Source: Novosphingobium pentaromativorans US6-1 | Lineage (GTDB): Bacteria; Pseudomonadota; Alphaproteobacteria; Sphingomonadales; Sphingomonadaceae | Assembly: GCF_000767465.1 (NCBI RefSeq) | Contig: NZ_CP009291.1 | Location: 3,080,501 to 3,144,500 of the forward strand | Reading direction: 5' to 3' | DNA: 64,000 bases | Shown here: positions 19,062-27,133 of the stretch, in pieces | Numbering within the stretch: position 1 is the first letter of the stretch | Layout: each line of letters opens with the position of its first letter | Position numbers and translations under genes: made by a program | Notes under the pieces: generated by a model | What the model was told of the DNA's origin: nothing | What the model saw: the letters and a program-made list of their open reading frames with translations, nothing else | Database searches by the model: none

Positions 19062-20063
19062 CTACGGTTCGGGAAAGACTCCGGAAAGCAGCTGCTCGAC
19101 CGCCCACTGCAGGTCGCGACTGAGATAGACGAAGCCCTTGAGGTTCTTGAACGCACCGGCAACCCGTTGCACCGGGACTTCCACCCGGCGGGCAAAGCCG
19201 AGGCGCGCTTCGGTAATGGGCTTGGCGCCGATCGGGCTGGGATCGTAACCGCGCTGCGCCATTGTCTCGGCGCAGATCGTCTCGACCAGCCGCACCTCGT
19301 ATTGCGACAGGCCCGACTTCCAGCGGTCGATGCTGTCGGCCGATACCGGGGTCCTGAGACGCGCAAGGTTGCGCTGGTCGGTGTCGTAGCTGCTGTCCTT
19401 GCGGTGGAACTCCAGCTGCTGCGCTTCGAAGTCCTCGCCCAGGAAGGCCATGAGCCGACGCAGTTCGGTTTCGGGATCGCGAACGAGCGCCTCGTAGCTC
19501 ACCCTTATGCGCTGGTGGGGCGGTAACTTGCGCTCGACCGCGTCCAGCGCCTGCGAATGGCGTACCCAGGCCTTGGCGAAGGGCAGCACGTGATTGCCGT
19601 GAAACCGTGCCTGCTTCCACGACATGGCGACCGCCCGCGGATCGCGCTGGATCATGATGACCTGGGCTCTGGGCCAGGTCGCCAGGACTTCGTCGTGCAT
19701 CATCGTGTGCTGCGGCGTCTTCTCACCCCAGCGCGGTTTGCCCGCCGTCCTGGCAGCCCATTCCATGACGGCATTCGCGACCGCGCCGAAACCGGGCCCC
19801 TTGACGTGTCTGGCAACATCTTCCGGCGTCGGGCGGGGGCTCCAGTCCCGCACGACGCCGAGGCGCACGATGTCCGAAACAAGGCGCTTCTGGCGCGCGG
19901 GATCGGACAGGTCGCCATAACTGTCCAGCCTCGGCAGCCACTGGTTGAACAGGTGGGATTCGAAGGGGATGGAAATGCGCGAATGAGCGTCGATCAATCG
20001 GCTGAGTAGGGATGTACCCGAGCGTGGCGCGCCGAAGATCAGGATCGGTGCTTCGGAACTGAT
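19062..20063 (-). CDS. sulfotransferase family protein, apparent AUC start
   Basis: A 333-residue PAPS-dependent sulfotransferase. The 5'-phosphosulfate loop reads APILIFGAPRSGTSLLSRL at the N-terminus, the 3'-phosphate region is RDPRAVAMSW, and the family C-terminal block is SYEALVRDPETELRRLMAFLG. The first ordinary start (TTG at 19997) lies after the phosphosulfate loop and would delete it. Upstream, the frame stays open only to a TAG at 20076-20078, with no ATG, GTG or TTG between. An ATC at 20063 has GGGGAG seven bases before it, so I take it as the start (or it is a mutated ATG). A CTG at 20042 is a second option. The acceptor substrate is unknown. Confidence 0.72.
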   Translation of the reverse strand: MSSEAPILIFGAPRSGTSLLSRLIDAHSRISIPFESHLFNQWLPRLDSYGDLSDPARQKRLVSDIVRLGVVRDWSPRPTPEDVARHVKGPGFGAVANAVMEWAARTAGKPRWGEKTPQHTMMHDEVLATWPRAQVIMIQRDPRAVAMSWKQARFHGNHVLPFAKAWVRHSQALDAVERKLPPHQRIRVSYEALVRDPETELRRLMAFLGEDFEAQQLEFHRKDSSYDTDQRNLARLRTPVSADSIDRWKSGLSQYEVRLVETICAETMAQRGYDPSPIGAKPITEARLGFARRVEVPVQRVAGAFKNLKGFVYLSRDLQWAVEQLLSGVFPEP

Positions 20064-20266
20064 GCCACTTCTCCCCTACGACGCGCACGGTAAACGACGA
20101 CACAGAGTTTGCCGTAAAGTTTCGCGATTTCAACGACGTTCCCGGATTAGTCCTTTGGGAGCGTCCCGATGGAGGCGAGGCTGCCGGGCAGGAGCGGGGC
20201 CGAAGGGGCATGCGCAGCGCGTGGTCTGCTCTTGACCGGTGGGCGGACAGTGCCCAGCTACGCGCG

Positions 20267-20596
20267 ATGAACCGGCCCGATGTCTTTCACGCCCATATCT
20301 ATTTCGACCCTGCCGAACTGGAGCAAGCCCAGGCGCTTGCCGAACAGGCCCATGCGCTTTTCGGCGTGAAGGTCGGCCGCTTTCACTTGGGTCCGGTCGG
20401 CCCGCATCCGCGCGGTAGCTGCCAGTTGACCGTTCCGGGTGAGGTCTTCGGCGACTTCACCACCTGGGCCGCCGTCAACCGCGGTGCGCTGACGATTTTC
20501 GGCCACGCAGAAACCGGCAACGACCTGATCGACCACACCAGCCACGTCGTCTGGTTCGGCCCCTCCGAGGAACTCAACCTTTCGCAGTTTAAGTAG
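20267..20596 (+). CDS. DOPA 4,5-dioxygenase-family protein
   Basis: A 109-residue protein that matches the small extradiol dioxygenase-like family: FHAHIYFDP at the N-terminus with the conserved His pair, GRFHLGPVGPHPRGSCQL in the middle and LIDHTSHVVWFGPSEELNL near the C-terminus. Plant and fungal relatives open the ring of DOPA; bacterial members have no proven role. The ATG at 20267 gives the family-typical N-terminus. An upstream in-frame ATG at 20210 would add 19 residues and has a GGGG tract placed too close. It is divergent from the sulfotransferase. Confidence 0.75.
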   Translation: MNRPDVFHAHIYFDPAELEQAQALAEQAHALFGVKVGRFHLGPVGPHPRGSCQLTVPGEVFGDFTTWAAVNRGALTIFGHAETGNDLIDHTSHVVWFGPSEELNLSQFK

Positions 20597-20672
20597 GGCA
20601 GGCAACTCTTGCGAGCCCGTCTGCGTTGCCTCGATGAGTGTGCCGCGCAGCAGCAGAAGAGAGGAGCCCGCG

Positions 20673-20993
20673 ATGTTCGTCGCCGCCTACTGGTGGAAGG
20701 TCCATCCCGGCAAGGAGGAGCAGTTCCGCGCGGCCTGGCGCCGCGGGACGGCGCTCATTCGCGAAAAGTACGGCTCGCTCGGTTCGCGCCTCCACTACGA
20801 GGCCGAAACGGGCCGCTTCATCGGCATTGCCGAGTGGCCCGACCGCGGGACCTGGCAGCGGGCCTTCGATGCGCGGATGGTCTATGACGAGCCGGATACC
20901 CGCGCTGCGTTCGTCGATGCCATCAGTGACTGGGCGGAGGAGCCGCTGTTGCTGATGGAAGTCACCGACGATCTGCTTGGGCGTCAGGACTAG
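20673..20993 (+). CDS. antibiotic-biosynthesis-monooxygenase-like (ABM fold) protein
   Basis: A 106-residue ferredoxin-like alpha/beta protein. The sequence FVAAYWWKVHPGKEEQFRAAWRRG is the typical first strand and helix of ABM-fold enzymes, and GRFIGIAEWPDRGTWQRAF fits the third strand. Such proteins act as small monooxygenases or as structural dimers of unknown substrate. The ATG at 20673 has GAGGAG nearby and is preferred over the in-frame ATG at 20634. It follows the DOPA dioxygenase gene by 76 bases on the same strand. Confidence 0.65.
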   Translation: MFVAAYWWKVHPGKEEQFRAAWRRGTALIREKYGSLGSRLHYEAETGRFIGIAEWPDRGTWQRAFDARMVYDEPDTRAAFVDAISDWAEEPLLLMEVTDDLLGRQD

Positions 20994-21139
20994 CGCGTGG
21001 CGGGATAACCGGCTGCGGGCTGGTGACCGTTGCGCGCGGCCCGCAATCCCATTGCAAAAAGGCGCGGATAGGATGCGCGCGGCAAATTGCGCGCGGCGCG
21101 TAAACCGCTATGCATCGCAGCGGGCCGCAAAGGGATGTC

Positions 21140-21541
21140 ATGAACCAGTCTGCCAGTTCCGCCGCCGAACTTGCCGTGCGCACGCGCCGCGCTGCCTTCA
21201 ATCGCGCGATAGCGGATGCGGATCTCGCGGCCATTTCGCCCATCCTGGCGCGCGACTGCGTGATGGTGACGGGCTCTGACAGCGCCGTGATCTCCGGTCG
21301 CAACGCTCAGCTGAAGGCGTGGAAGCGGGAGTTCGCCGGTCCCGGACGGGTAATCTATAACCGGACGTCAGACCGCGTGGTCGTTTCCCCGGTTGAGCCC
21401 ATCGCCATGGAATATGGCCGCTGGCAGGGGCTGGAGGACCGGTCCGGCAAGTCGCTGGGAAGCGGCAACTACGCGGCCAAATGGCGCGAAGTGCTGGGCG
21501 AGTGGGTCATCGTTGCGGAGATCTACGTCACGCTTGGCTGA
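21140..21541 (+). CDS. DUF4440 / SnoaL-like (NTF2-fold) protein
   Basis: A 133-residue protein with the cone-shaped NTF2 fold: a first helix (AAFNRAIADADLAAISPIL) and the DCVMVTGSDSAVISGRNA block characteristic of DUF4440. The later strands (PIAMEYGRWQGL, GNYAAKWREVLGEWVIVAEIYV) complete the sheet. The fold binds small hydrophobic ligands; no catalytic residues can be assigned. The ATG at 21140 follows AAGGGA; the ATG at 21110 lacks a site. The gene ends 48 bases before the IS1380 target duplication, and its coding region is intact. Confidence 0.72.
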   Translation: MNQSASSAAELAVRTRRAAFNRAIADADLAAISPILARDCVMVTGSDSAVISGRNAQLKAWKREFAGPGRVIYNRTSDRVVVSPVEPIAMEYGRWQGLEDRSGKSLGSGNYAAKWREVLGEWVIVAEIYVTLG

Positions 21542-21592
21542 GAGAGGCTGCGGGGCTCTTCGGGCTCTGCAGCGCTTAATTTCGGCAGCTAA

Positions 21593-23237
21593 CCCGTCCT
21601 ATTCACCGGATCTCTATTTCCGTGAGCGCTGGTGCTGAGTTTGGGCTTGCAGAGTGAAGGGGGCGAGCCGGTTCGCTGCGTCTTTTTCACCGCGGGTGTT
21701 CGATAGGTTTGCGGGGTTGAAGGGCAGGATCGGCATCTCGGCGGCGCGGCCGCGTTGGCTATGTCGGTGCGAGCCTGACCCCGGCGGCGACGGCGCGGAA
21801 CGTGCTGGCGTCAGGGCATGCTGAGGCGAAGGCGACGCGTATGCGCGTGGCGGTTTCGATGACGCGGGCGGCGACCTTTATGAGCCGCAGGCGCAAGGTC
21901 GCGAACTCTGCAGTGGCCAGCGACGCGGCTTTCGGGATGGTTTGTCGGATGCGCCACATCAGCCAGTAGGCGGCGGTGTGGAGGATGAGGCGCATCTGGT
22001 TGGCATTGGCCGAGCGGCACGAGGTGCGGTCGCTGGCAAGCTGGGTCTTGTGCATCTTGATGAGGTTCTCGGCCTGGCCGCGAGCACAGTAGAGCGTGTC
22101 GTAGATGTGCTCGGCGGAGCCGCCTGCCAGGGAGGTGACGACATACCGGATGTCCATGCCGAGCATGCTCGCCTCGATCCGGGCGGCGACGCGGCGCTGG
22201 CACTTCCAGCTTTTCGCGCCATAGTGGGTCTCTGCATAGTGGCGCAGGGATTACCCGGCCTTCTTCGGCGCGCTTGACCGCACAGGCATCGGCGGCCGCG
22301 ACGATTACCGGATCGGCGCGCAACGCAGCGTTGGTCGGCAGACCAAACACATAGTCGACGCCGGCCGCCTCGCAGAAGGCCATGACCTCGGGGCGGCCAT
22401 AGTGCCCATCGCCGCGGATGGTGATGTGCGTTTCCGGCCAGTGTCGACGGATATGCCGGACGAGGCGGCGAATATGCCCTGCGGCCTCCGCGCCCGAAGG
22501 TGTCTTGCCGGTGCGCAGCAGCATCGCGACCGGCCGGCCGGTCGCAGTGTCGTAGACATGGATCGGCAGGAAGCAGCGCTCGCCGTGATGACCATTCCAG
22601 AACGACAGCTGCTGGTAGCCATGAACGACATCGCAGGTGTCATCAACATCCAACGTCACCGCCTTGGGCGGCTTGGGATAGCTGGCGCAGTAGATGCCAA
22701 TCATGACCCTGCATCATGTGCGCCAGTTCGCGCGTGGACGGCGCGTTTTCCCAGCGGCTCATGGTCGGTTGGCTGGCAAGGCCCGCGCCCGCCCCCGGCA
22801 GCTTGCCCAGCGCCAGGCGGAAGCCGGGATCATCGCGCAGAGCATCAAGGTCGTCGGCATCTTCGTAGCCGCAGCAGATCGCCAGGACCCGTGCCCGCAG
22901 GATGTCGTCCAGTGCATGGATCACCCGAGAGGGGGCGCGCGGATCGGCAATGCAGCCGGCGAGCTGTGCGCAAATCCGCATCTCGCGCTCCGCCTGCGCC
23001 AGTAGCAGAACTCCGCCGTCCGAGGTCAATCGGCCTCCGTCGAACGCCGCGCTCACTTTCTTGCGCCCGATGGCTGGAAACGAAAATCGGCGCGCGCTAA
23101 CCTCGCTGCTGGCGGGTGTGGCTTGTGGCATTTTCTGTCCTGATTAGGAATGGTGTCGACAACCAATTTCCTACTTCAGAACAGTGCTTTACGCCACTTC
23201 CGCCAACCTCATATCGCGCTCCGGTGAATAACAACGG
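21593..23237 (-). mobile_element. IS1380-family insertion sequence, complete ends, defective transposase
   Basis: A 1645-bp element. The ends are imperfect 18-base inverted repeats: CCCGTCCTATTCACCGGA on the left and, read inward from the right, CCGTTGTTATTCACCGGA. Each side is flanked by CTAA (21589-21592 and 23238-23241), a 4-bp target duplication as expected for IS1380. The single transposase lies on the minus strand and is broken in two places. The element sits between the DUF4440 gene and a small zinc-ribbon-like gene and disrupts neither. Confidence 0.85.
21759..23131 (-). pseudogene. IS1380-family transposase with two frameshifts
   Basis: Three consecutive minus-strand reading frames add up to one transposase of about 456 residues. 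The first (from 23131) has FDGGRLTSDGGVLLL and the DDLDALRDDPGFRLALG region of the family. The second (to about 22250) carries the DDE-type core VTLDVDDTCDVVHGYQQLSFWN and the ITIRGDGHYGRPEVMAFCE block. The third holds LYCARGQAENLIKMHKTQL and the C-terminus. The frame changes near 22705 and near 22245 each fit one extra base, both close to G-runs. The element is inactive unless these are sequencing errors. Confidence 0.85.
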
Positions 23238-23318
23238 CTAACGACCGTTTTCACAAGCAGGACGGCAGCTCTGCAGGGCCGCGCCGTCAGGTTGCAGATT
23301 GTGAAAACAGGTACGGTA

Positions 23319-23720
23319 ATGCTCAGCAAGATGAATTCATCGGTCCCTCTCGCCCAGTGCTGGTACTTGCGCAAGCATGTGCCCGCAGGCCGCAAGCACC
23401 GCGAGGACGATGGGGTGCTTCATTGCACTTGCCGTTATTGCCAGCGCCCGATCAAGTCGCGCGGGGGCAAGATCTGGGACCTCGCCGATGGTTTCGATCT
23501 CGATGCTCTCGCCGAGGCGGGCCGGACACGCCACTTCAGTGTCGTCGACGCCGTCGATGACATGGTGATTGCCCGCTATCCGATCGATCGCGATGCGAGT
23601 GACGAGGAAGTGGCAGCGTTGCTGGCGGATATCTGCGAAAAGCACGAGGTGGAGGAAGCCGCAGGAACGATCGAAGTGCGGCTGGTCCAGGGGCAGGGCG
23701 GCACTCGCCGGCTGCATTGA
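23319..23720 (+). CDS. hypothetical protein with possible zinc-knuckle cysteines
   Basis: A 133-residue protein I do not recognise. The N-terminal part has a Cys-rich stretch, LHCTCRYCQRP, near residue 35, which could bind a metal with other ligands. The middle (IWDLADGFDLDALAEAG) and the acidic C-terminal third (DASDEEVAALLADICEKHE) look alpha-helical and soluble. Start choice is uncertain: 23319 has an AGG nine bases before it, and 23331 is a second ATG. The IS1380 element ends 82 bases upstream, so its original promoter may be displaced or separated. It is followed by a strong terminator. Confidence 0.5.
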   Translation: MLSKMNSSVPLAQCWYLRKHVPAGRKHREDDGVLHCTCRYCQRPIKSRGGKIWDLADGFDLDALAEAGRTRHFSVVDAVDDMVIARYPIDRDASDEEVAALLADICEKHEVEEAAGTIEVRLVQGQGGTRRLH

Positions 23721-23791
23721 AGTCAGTATCGGCCCGGACGGATGGGCCAGGCCCCGCACGCGCAATCCGGGGCCACCGCACATGACCCACG

Positions 23792-23829
23792 GAAAAAGGG
23801 CGTCACCCTCGCGGGATGACGCCCTTTTC
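23792..23829. terminator. intrinsic terminator, bidirectional
   Basis: AAAAA, stem GGGCGTCA, 11-base loop with internal GC, TGACGCCC, then TTTT. It lies between the convergent 23319-23720 gene and the 23869-24141 gene and can serve both. Confidence 0.88.
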
Positions 23830-23868
23830 CTGTTCGCGGTGCAGGCCTCGCGGCCTGCCCGTGAAGAA

Positions 23869-24141
23869 TTACTTGACCTGCGCCAGAGTCTTCTCGGCGT
23901 CAGCGACCTTGAAGGCAACGCTGCGGTCATTGTAGGTGCCGGTGACGCGGTTGCCCGAAACGTAGAGACGGAACGGCACGCCGCCCGAAGCGGTGCCCTT
24001 GATCACGGTGACGTCGCCCTTCTGCTCGGTGGTGTAGGCGTAGTCGACGCCTTCGTGCGAGAAGTTGCGGGCATCTTCGGCGTGAGCGGCAGCCGGAACG
24101 GCAACGAGAACGGCAGCGGCAGTGAAAACGGTCTTGAACAT
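23869..24141 (-). CDS. small secreted (periplasmic) protein
   Basis: A 90-residue protein with a classic signal peptide (MFKTVFTAAAVLVAVPAAAHA, cleavage before EDARN). The mature 69 residues are predicted mostly as beta strands (VDYAYTTEQKGDVTVIKGTA, PFRLYVSGNRVTGTYNDRSVAFKV). There is no lipobox, metal site or known domain. It is a conserved hypothetical type in sphingomonads as far as I can judge. It terminates into the 23792-23829 hairpin. The role is unknown. Confidence 0.7.
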   Translation of the reverse strand: MFKTVFTAAAVLVAVPAAAHAEDARNFSHEGVDYAYTTEQKGDVTVIKGTASGGVPFRLYVSGNRVTGTYNDRSVAFKVADAEKTLAQVK

Positions 24142-24455
24142 GGCAAATTCCTTTTCATCGGATGCAGGAGTTTGCCTCGGGCACCCTTATCTTTTTGTTG
24201 CGTTGCAGCATGTCGATGTGCCTCCGGCTTGGCAAATTCGATTGCTGCAGCAGTAGTTGCAGTATTTGCAAGTATTACTGCAAGGCTATGAAAATCGTGT
24301 TTTTTCCCAGATTTCCGGCAGTGTCGTCCTTTTGCAGGATGCGCAAAAGTGTGGTGCGCGAAGCGATTCGCACTGCATGTGCGAGCATCGATGGCCCGAA
24401 TCTGTTCGTGCTGCATGTGCTTGCTAGAGTGCGATGGGCGGCGTAGTCGCAGGGG
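24142..24455. other. intergenic region between divergent genes, no gene seen
   Basis: This 314-base gap separates two divergent secreted-protein genes. It is visibly richer in A and T than its surroundings (24230-24330) and holds short repeats of TGCAG or TTGCA. Two promoters are expected here. No ORF, tRNA or clear hairpin was found. Confidence 0.4.
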
Positions 24456-24911
24456 ATGGTCGGTTCCCTTGTCCCATTCGTCACCCGCCGGGTGCTGCTC
24501 CTCTCTCCGCTGATTCTCGCCGCGTGTCAGCCGGGCGCATCCAATGTCCCGGGTGACAGCAACGATCACCAACCGTGGAGCGGAATCGGCGAGAACGAGG
24601 TCGTCCATTTCCTCGGAACCGAGCCGTTCTGGGGAGGGCAAGCTGACGGTACCCGCCTGACCTACACGACGCCGGAGAATCAGGCCGGGGAAACGATCTC
24701 CGTCTCCCGCTTCGCTGGGCGCGGCGGTCTTTCGTTCAGCGGCACGCTCTCCGGGGGGGAAATGACGCTCGCGATAACACCCGGCGAATGCAGCGACGGC
24801 ATGTCCGACACGGCCTATCCTTTCGGCGTGACCCTGCGCATCGGCGACGAAGTGCGCCAGGGTTGCGCCTGGACCGCGCGGAATCCCCGAATGGGTGGTG
24901 AGCGCAGTTAG
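24456..24911 (+). CDS. COG3650-like lipoprotein
   Basis: A 151-residue predicted lipoprotein. A hydrophobic leader ends in the lipobox LAAC with the lipidated Cys near residue 24. The mature domain shows HFLGTEPFWGGQADG, TYTTPENQAGETISVSR and GECSDGMSDTAYPFGVTL, which together fit the COG3650 family (also seen fused to META-type proteins), with the Cys pair probably disulphide-bonded. It is anchored in the inner or outer membrane facing the periplasm; the role is unknown. Its last bases overlap the end of the convergent 24908-25447 gene by 4 bases. Confidence 0.7.
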   Translation: MVGSLVPFVTRRVLLLSPLILAACQPGASNVPGDSNDHQPWSGIGENEVVHFLGTEPFWGGQADGTRLTYTTPENQAGETISVSRFAGRGGLSFSGTLSGGEMTLAITPGECSDGMSDTAYPFGVTLRIGDEVRQGCAWTARNPRMGGERS

Positions 24912-25447
24912 AGCTCTCCGCTCAGACGCGGCAACGAGATCACCGCAGCGCCTGCCGCGCGTGCGGCTGCGGCGACGGCGGCTTCGGCTTTTGTATCAAC
25001 CTTGAGTTCGCGCACGGCGGTGTGCGCCGGCATGTTTGCGCCTGACGCAGCGGTGCTGGCGAAGGTATCGCTGTCCCGCGCGACCGGTTCGTCTTCATTG
25101 GAAACGGTATCGCGGTATCCAGACGCCAGGTCGCTGGTGTAGGACGCATATTGCATCGCGTCGGCGCGGGCGTCTTCGAGCCAGTCGCGGTCGTCTTTCA
25201 TGCTTGGGGGAAGCGCGGGGTAATAAGAAACGGCCCAGCGCGGCGTCGTGTCGGACGGGGGGCTGAGGTCTTCGGGGCCTGCCTCGACGTAGTATGTCGC
25301 TGCGGAAGGGTTGAAGCGCACGCCGTAGCGATCGCGCCAGTTGGGCCCGAAGGCCGGCTTCATCGCCGTGGGGATCGCAGCGCCTGCCAGCGTTCCCAAG
25401 GTGACGGCGCCGAGCAGGGCGCCAAGGATCTGTGTCGTGCCAGGCAA
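24908..25447 (-). CDS. hypothetical protein with one N-terminal hydrophobic segment
   Basis: A 179-residue protein I do not recognise. Residues 7-27 are hydrophobic (a signal anchor or signal peptide). The middle has Trp/Tyr/Pro-rich segments (WAVSYYPALPPSMKDDRDWLE). The C-terminal third is Ala-rich (KAEAAVAAAARAAGAAVIS). The start is TTG at 25447, with GGAG nine bases before it; no ATG fits. It is likely periplasmic and tethered. It lies 78 bases downstream of the osmC-like gene on the same strand, so it may be co-transcribed. Confidence 0.5.
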   Translation of the reverse strand: MPGTTQILGALLGAVTLGTLAGAAIPTAMKPAFGPNWRDRYGVRFNPSAATYYVEAGPEDLSPPSDTTPRWAVSYYPALPPSMKDDRDWLEDARADAMQYASYTSDLASGYRDTVSNEDEPVARDSDTFASTAASGANMPAHTAVRELKVDTKAEAAVAAAARAAGAAVISLPRLSGEL

Positions 25448-25525
25448 CTCGCGGTCTCCGGTTGCCCCCCTCGAAATTCAAGAACGCGCCAGTGGCCGGA
25501 GCGTTCCGGCCACTGGGCTGCAGGC

Positions 25526-25954
25526 TCAGCCAGCCAGCGACTTCTCCAGCGTCACTTCGCAATTGAGCAGCTTGGATATCGGGCAGTTGGCTTTGGCATC
25601 GTCGGCGATGCTCGCGAAGTCCTCCTGGCTGATGCCGGGGATCGTGGCGCTCAGCGAGAGTTCGGACCTGGTCACCTTGAAGCCTGCGCCGTCCTTGTCG
25701 AGCGTCACCACGCAATTCGTCTCCAGCGTGCCGACATCGTGGCCTGCCGATGCCAGCGCAAAGCTGGTCGCCATTGTGAAGCAGGCGGCATGGGCGGCGG
25801 CGATGAGTTCCTCGGGATTGGTGCCCGGCTGGCCTTCGAATCGCGTTCCGAAACCGTAAGGCTGGTCGCTCAGAACGCCGGAGCGGGTGCTGATCGCGCC
25901 CTTGCCGTTCTTGCCGAAGCCTTCGTAGCGCGCGGAAGCGGAATTGGTGGTCAT
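25526..25954 (-). CDS. OsmC/Ohr-family peroxiredoxin
   Basis: A 142-residue thiol-dependent hydroperoxide reductase of the OsmC type, cytoplasmic, with two redox cysteines: AAHAACFTMATSFAL near residue 55 and AKANCPISKLLNCEVTLE near the C-terminus. The NPEELIAAAHAAC motif and the internal GTRFEGQPGTNPEE are diagnostic of the OsmC subfamily. The ATG at 25954 is chosen; the reading frame stays open for another 150 codons upstream but the sequence there has no coding character. It reduces organic hydroperoxides, probably under stress control, from its own promoter. Confidence 0.9.
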   Translation of the reverse strand: MTTNSASARYEGFGKNGKGAISTRSGVLSDQPYGFGTRFEGQPGTNPEELIAAAHAACFTMATSFALASAGHDVGTLETNCVVTLDKDGAGFKVTRSELSLSATIPGISQEDFASIADDAKANCPISKLLNCEVTLEKSLAG

Positions 25955-26251
25955 GACCGGGCCTTTCTTGCCGAATGGACAGTACGGGCAGATAACGTAG
26001 ACAAACCTGTGGATGTTCCCGTGCAAAACCGCGAAATCGGGGGCTGCAATCCATTGTGCAGTGCGGCATCTGCAAGCCGGTGCCGGTTTTGTTCTCCAGA
26101 GGGTGCGCAGCGAGGCAGGAGAGGAGAGCAAGGGCGCTCTGGCCCTCAGTGTCCGGTAAATCAGGTTATTGAATGCATAGGACTTGGGGAGGCAGCGGCA
26201 GAAAGGCCTTGTGTCTCCTCCTCCGCAAACTTGCGCATGCGGCCAAATCCG

Positions 26252-26274
26252 CTGTTTTGCGGTGCAAAAAACAG
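26252..26274. promoter_or_regulatory. inverted repeat, possible operator
   Basis: CTGTTTT and AAAACAG, 7 bp each, separated by 9 bases, in the AT-richer part of the gene-free stretch. The spacing and size suit a dimeric repressor site, but no regulator gene is adjacent. Confidence 0.3.
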
Positions 26275-26785
26275 ATTGGACCGGTGATAATACCATTGAG
26301 GACTTTTGCATTGGGTATAGCAATGTTATGTTCACCATTACCAATAAGGCAGGCTGCACGATGACGGCATTGCCAGGGAAGAGGATGTTGTCTTGAAGCA
26401 ATTCTTGGCAGATCGGCGAAAAGGCTTCGCTCCAGGTGCTGGCGCTCGGACGATTGTGTCCGGCCGGGCCACCGGGGCCGTGAGCCCGCGCCGATGACAG
26501 GCACCATTTCTACCAGCGACATATCGGTTACCCGGGCAGACGGTCCGGTTCTGTTTTCGACCAGGGCTTCGTGTGCTGCTGCCGGCTTCCAGACCGGCGG
26601 GCAGCGGTTGGTCCGTGCGTCGGGAGCGGGACGAATCGTCTATCGGGACGTCTCGGCGCGTGCATCGCGCCGCGGAGCCGGGAGTCCAGATGCATAGGTC
26701 GGATACAAGCAGGTAACGCTGGTTCGATCGAAAACCCGCAGAGCCATTCGGGTCGCGCCGTAGGCCGAAGGAACGGGGAGAAGCG

Positions 26786-26828
26786 CAAGGCGTGGCAGGA
26801 AACTGCCACGCCTTGTTGCGCTGGCGCA
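26786..26828. other. tandem strong hairpins, candidate small RNA end or repeat element
   Basis: A perfect 13-bp stem (CAAGGCGTGGCAG with CTGCCACGCCTTG) is closed by a GAAA tetraloop at 26799-26802. Overlapping it by one base is a second perfect stem TTGCGC with GCGCAA (2-base gap), then AGTTTT. GNRA-capped stems of this quality followed by T residues suggest a transcribed RNA ending here. Confidence 0.45.
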
Positions 26829-27133
26829 AAGTTTTCTGCCGCGCAGGCTCTTATGGTGCCGTCATCAGGATCGGCCGGAGCATCTGGCCAGCGATCTACA
26901 AGGGGGTGGCGATGGCATTCGTGAGGATGGTGGAAAGTGAGCCGGGGCACGTTAATGCAGCAGCTGCAAACCCGGGCGGACATGGTCTCGGACTGACCGT
27001 TGCAAAGTCGCGGGGCAGTCGCTTTGGCGCGAAGCGAAAGTGCCCGCATCTCGGTTTCGCAGCCTGTCGCGGCAGGTTGGAACGCGGCACGCTCACCTGC
27101 GAATTGCACCGCGCCTAGCCGTGCGGCTTCCGG

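Larger units (their letters stand above)
25955..27133. other. long stretch without a convincing gene
   Basis: About 1.18 kb between osmC and the potassium-channel gene, both on the minus strand. Open frames exist on both strands but none has family motifs, a ribosome site or consistent codon use. The part from 26270 to 26350 is clearly richer in A and T than the surrounding sequence and looks like a promoter or acquired segment. Two structured sites stand out: an inverted repeat at 26252-26274 and a hairpin pair at 26786-26828. It could hold a small RNA or a decayed insertion. I see no gene. Confidence 0.45.

Noticed and set aside
22402..23100. Plus-strand frame inside the IS1380 element
   Set aside because: Antisense of the broken transposase; no independent product.
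25151..26287. Plus-strand frame of 378 codons opposite osmC
   Set aside because: No domain, and it runs through two genes on the other strand.
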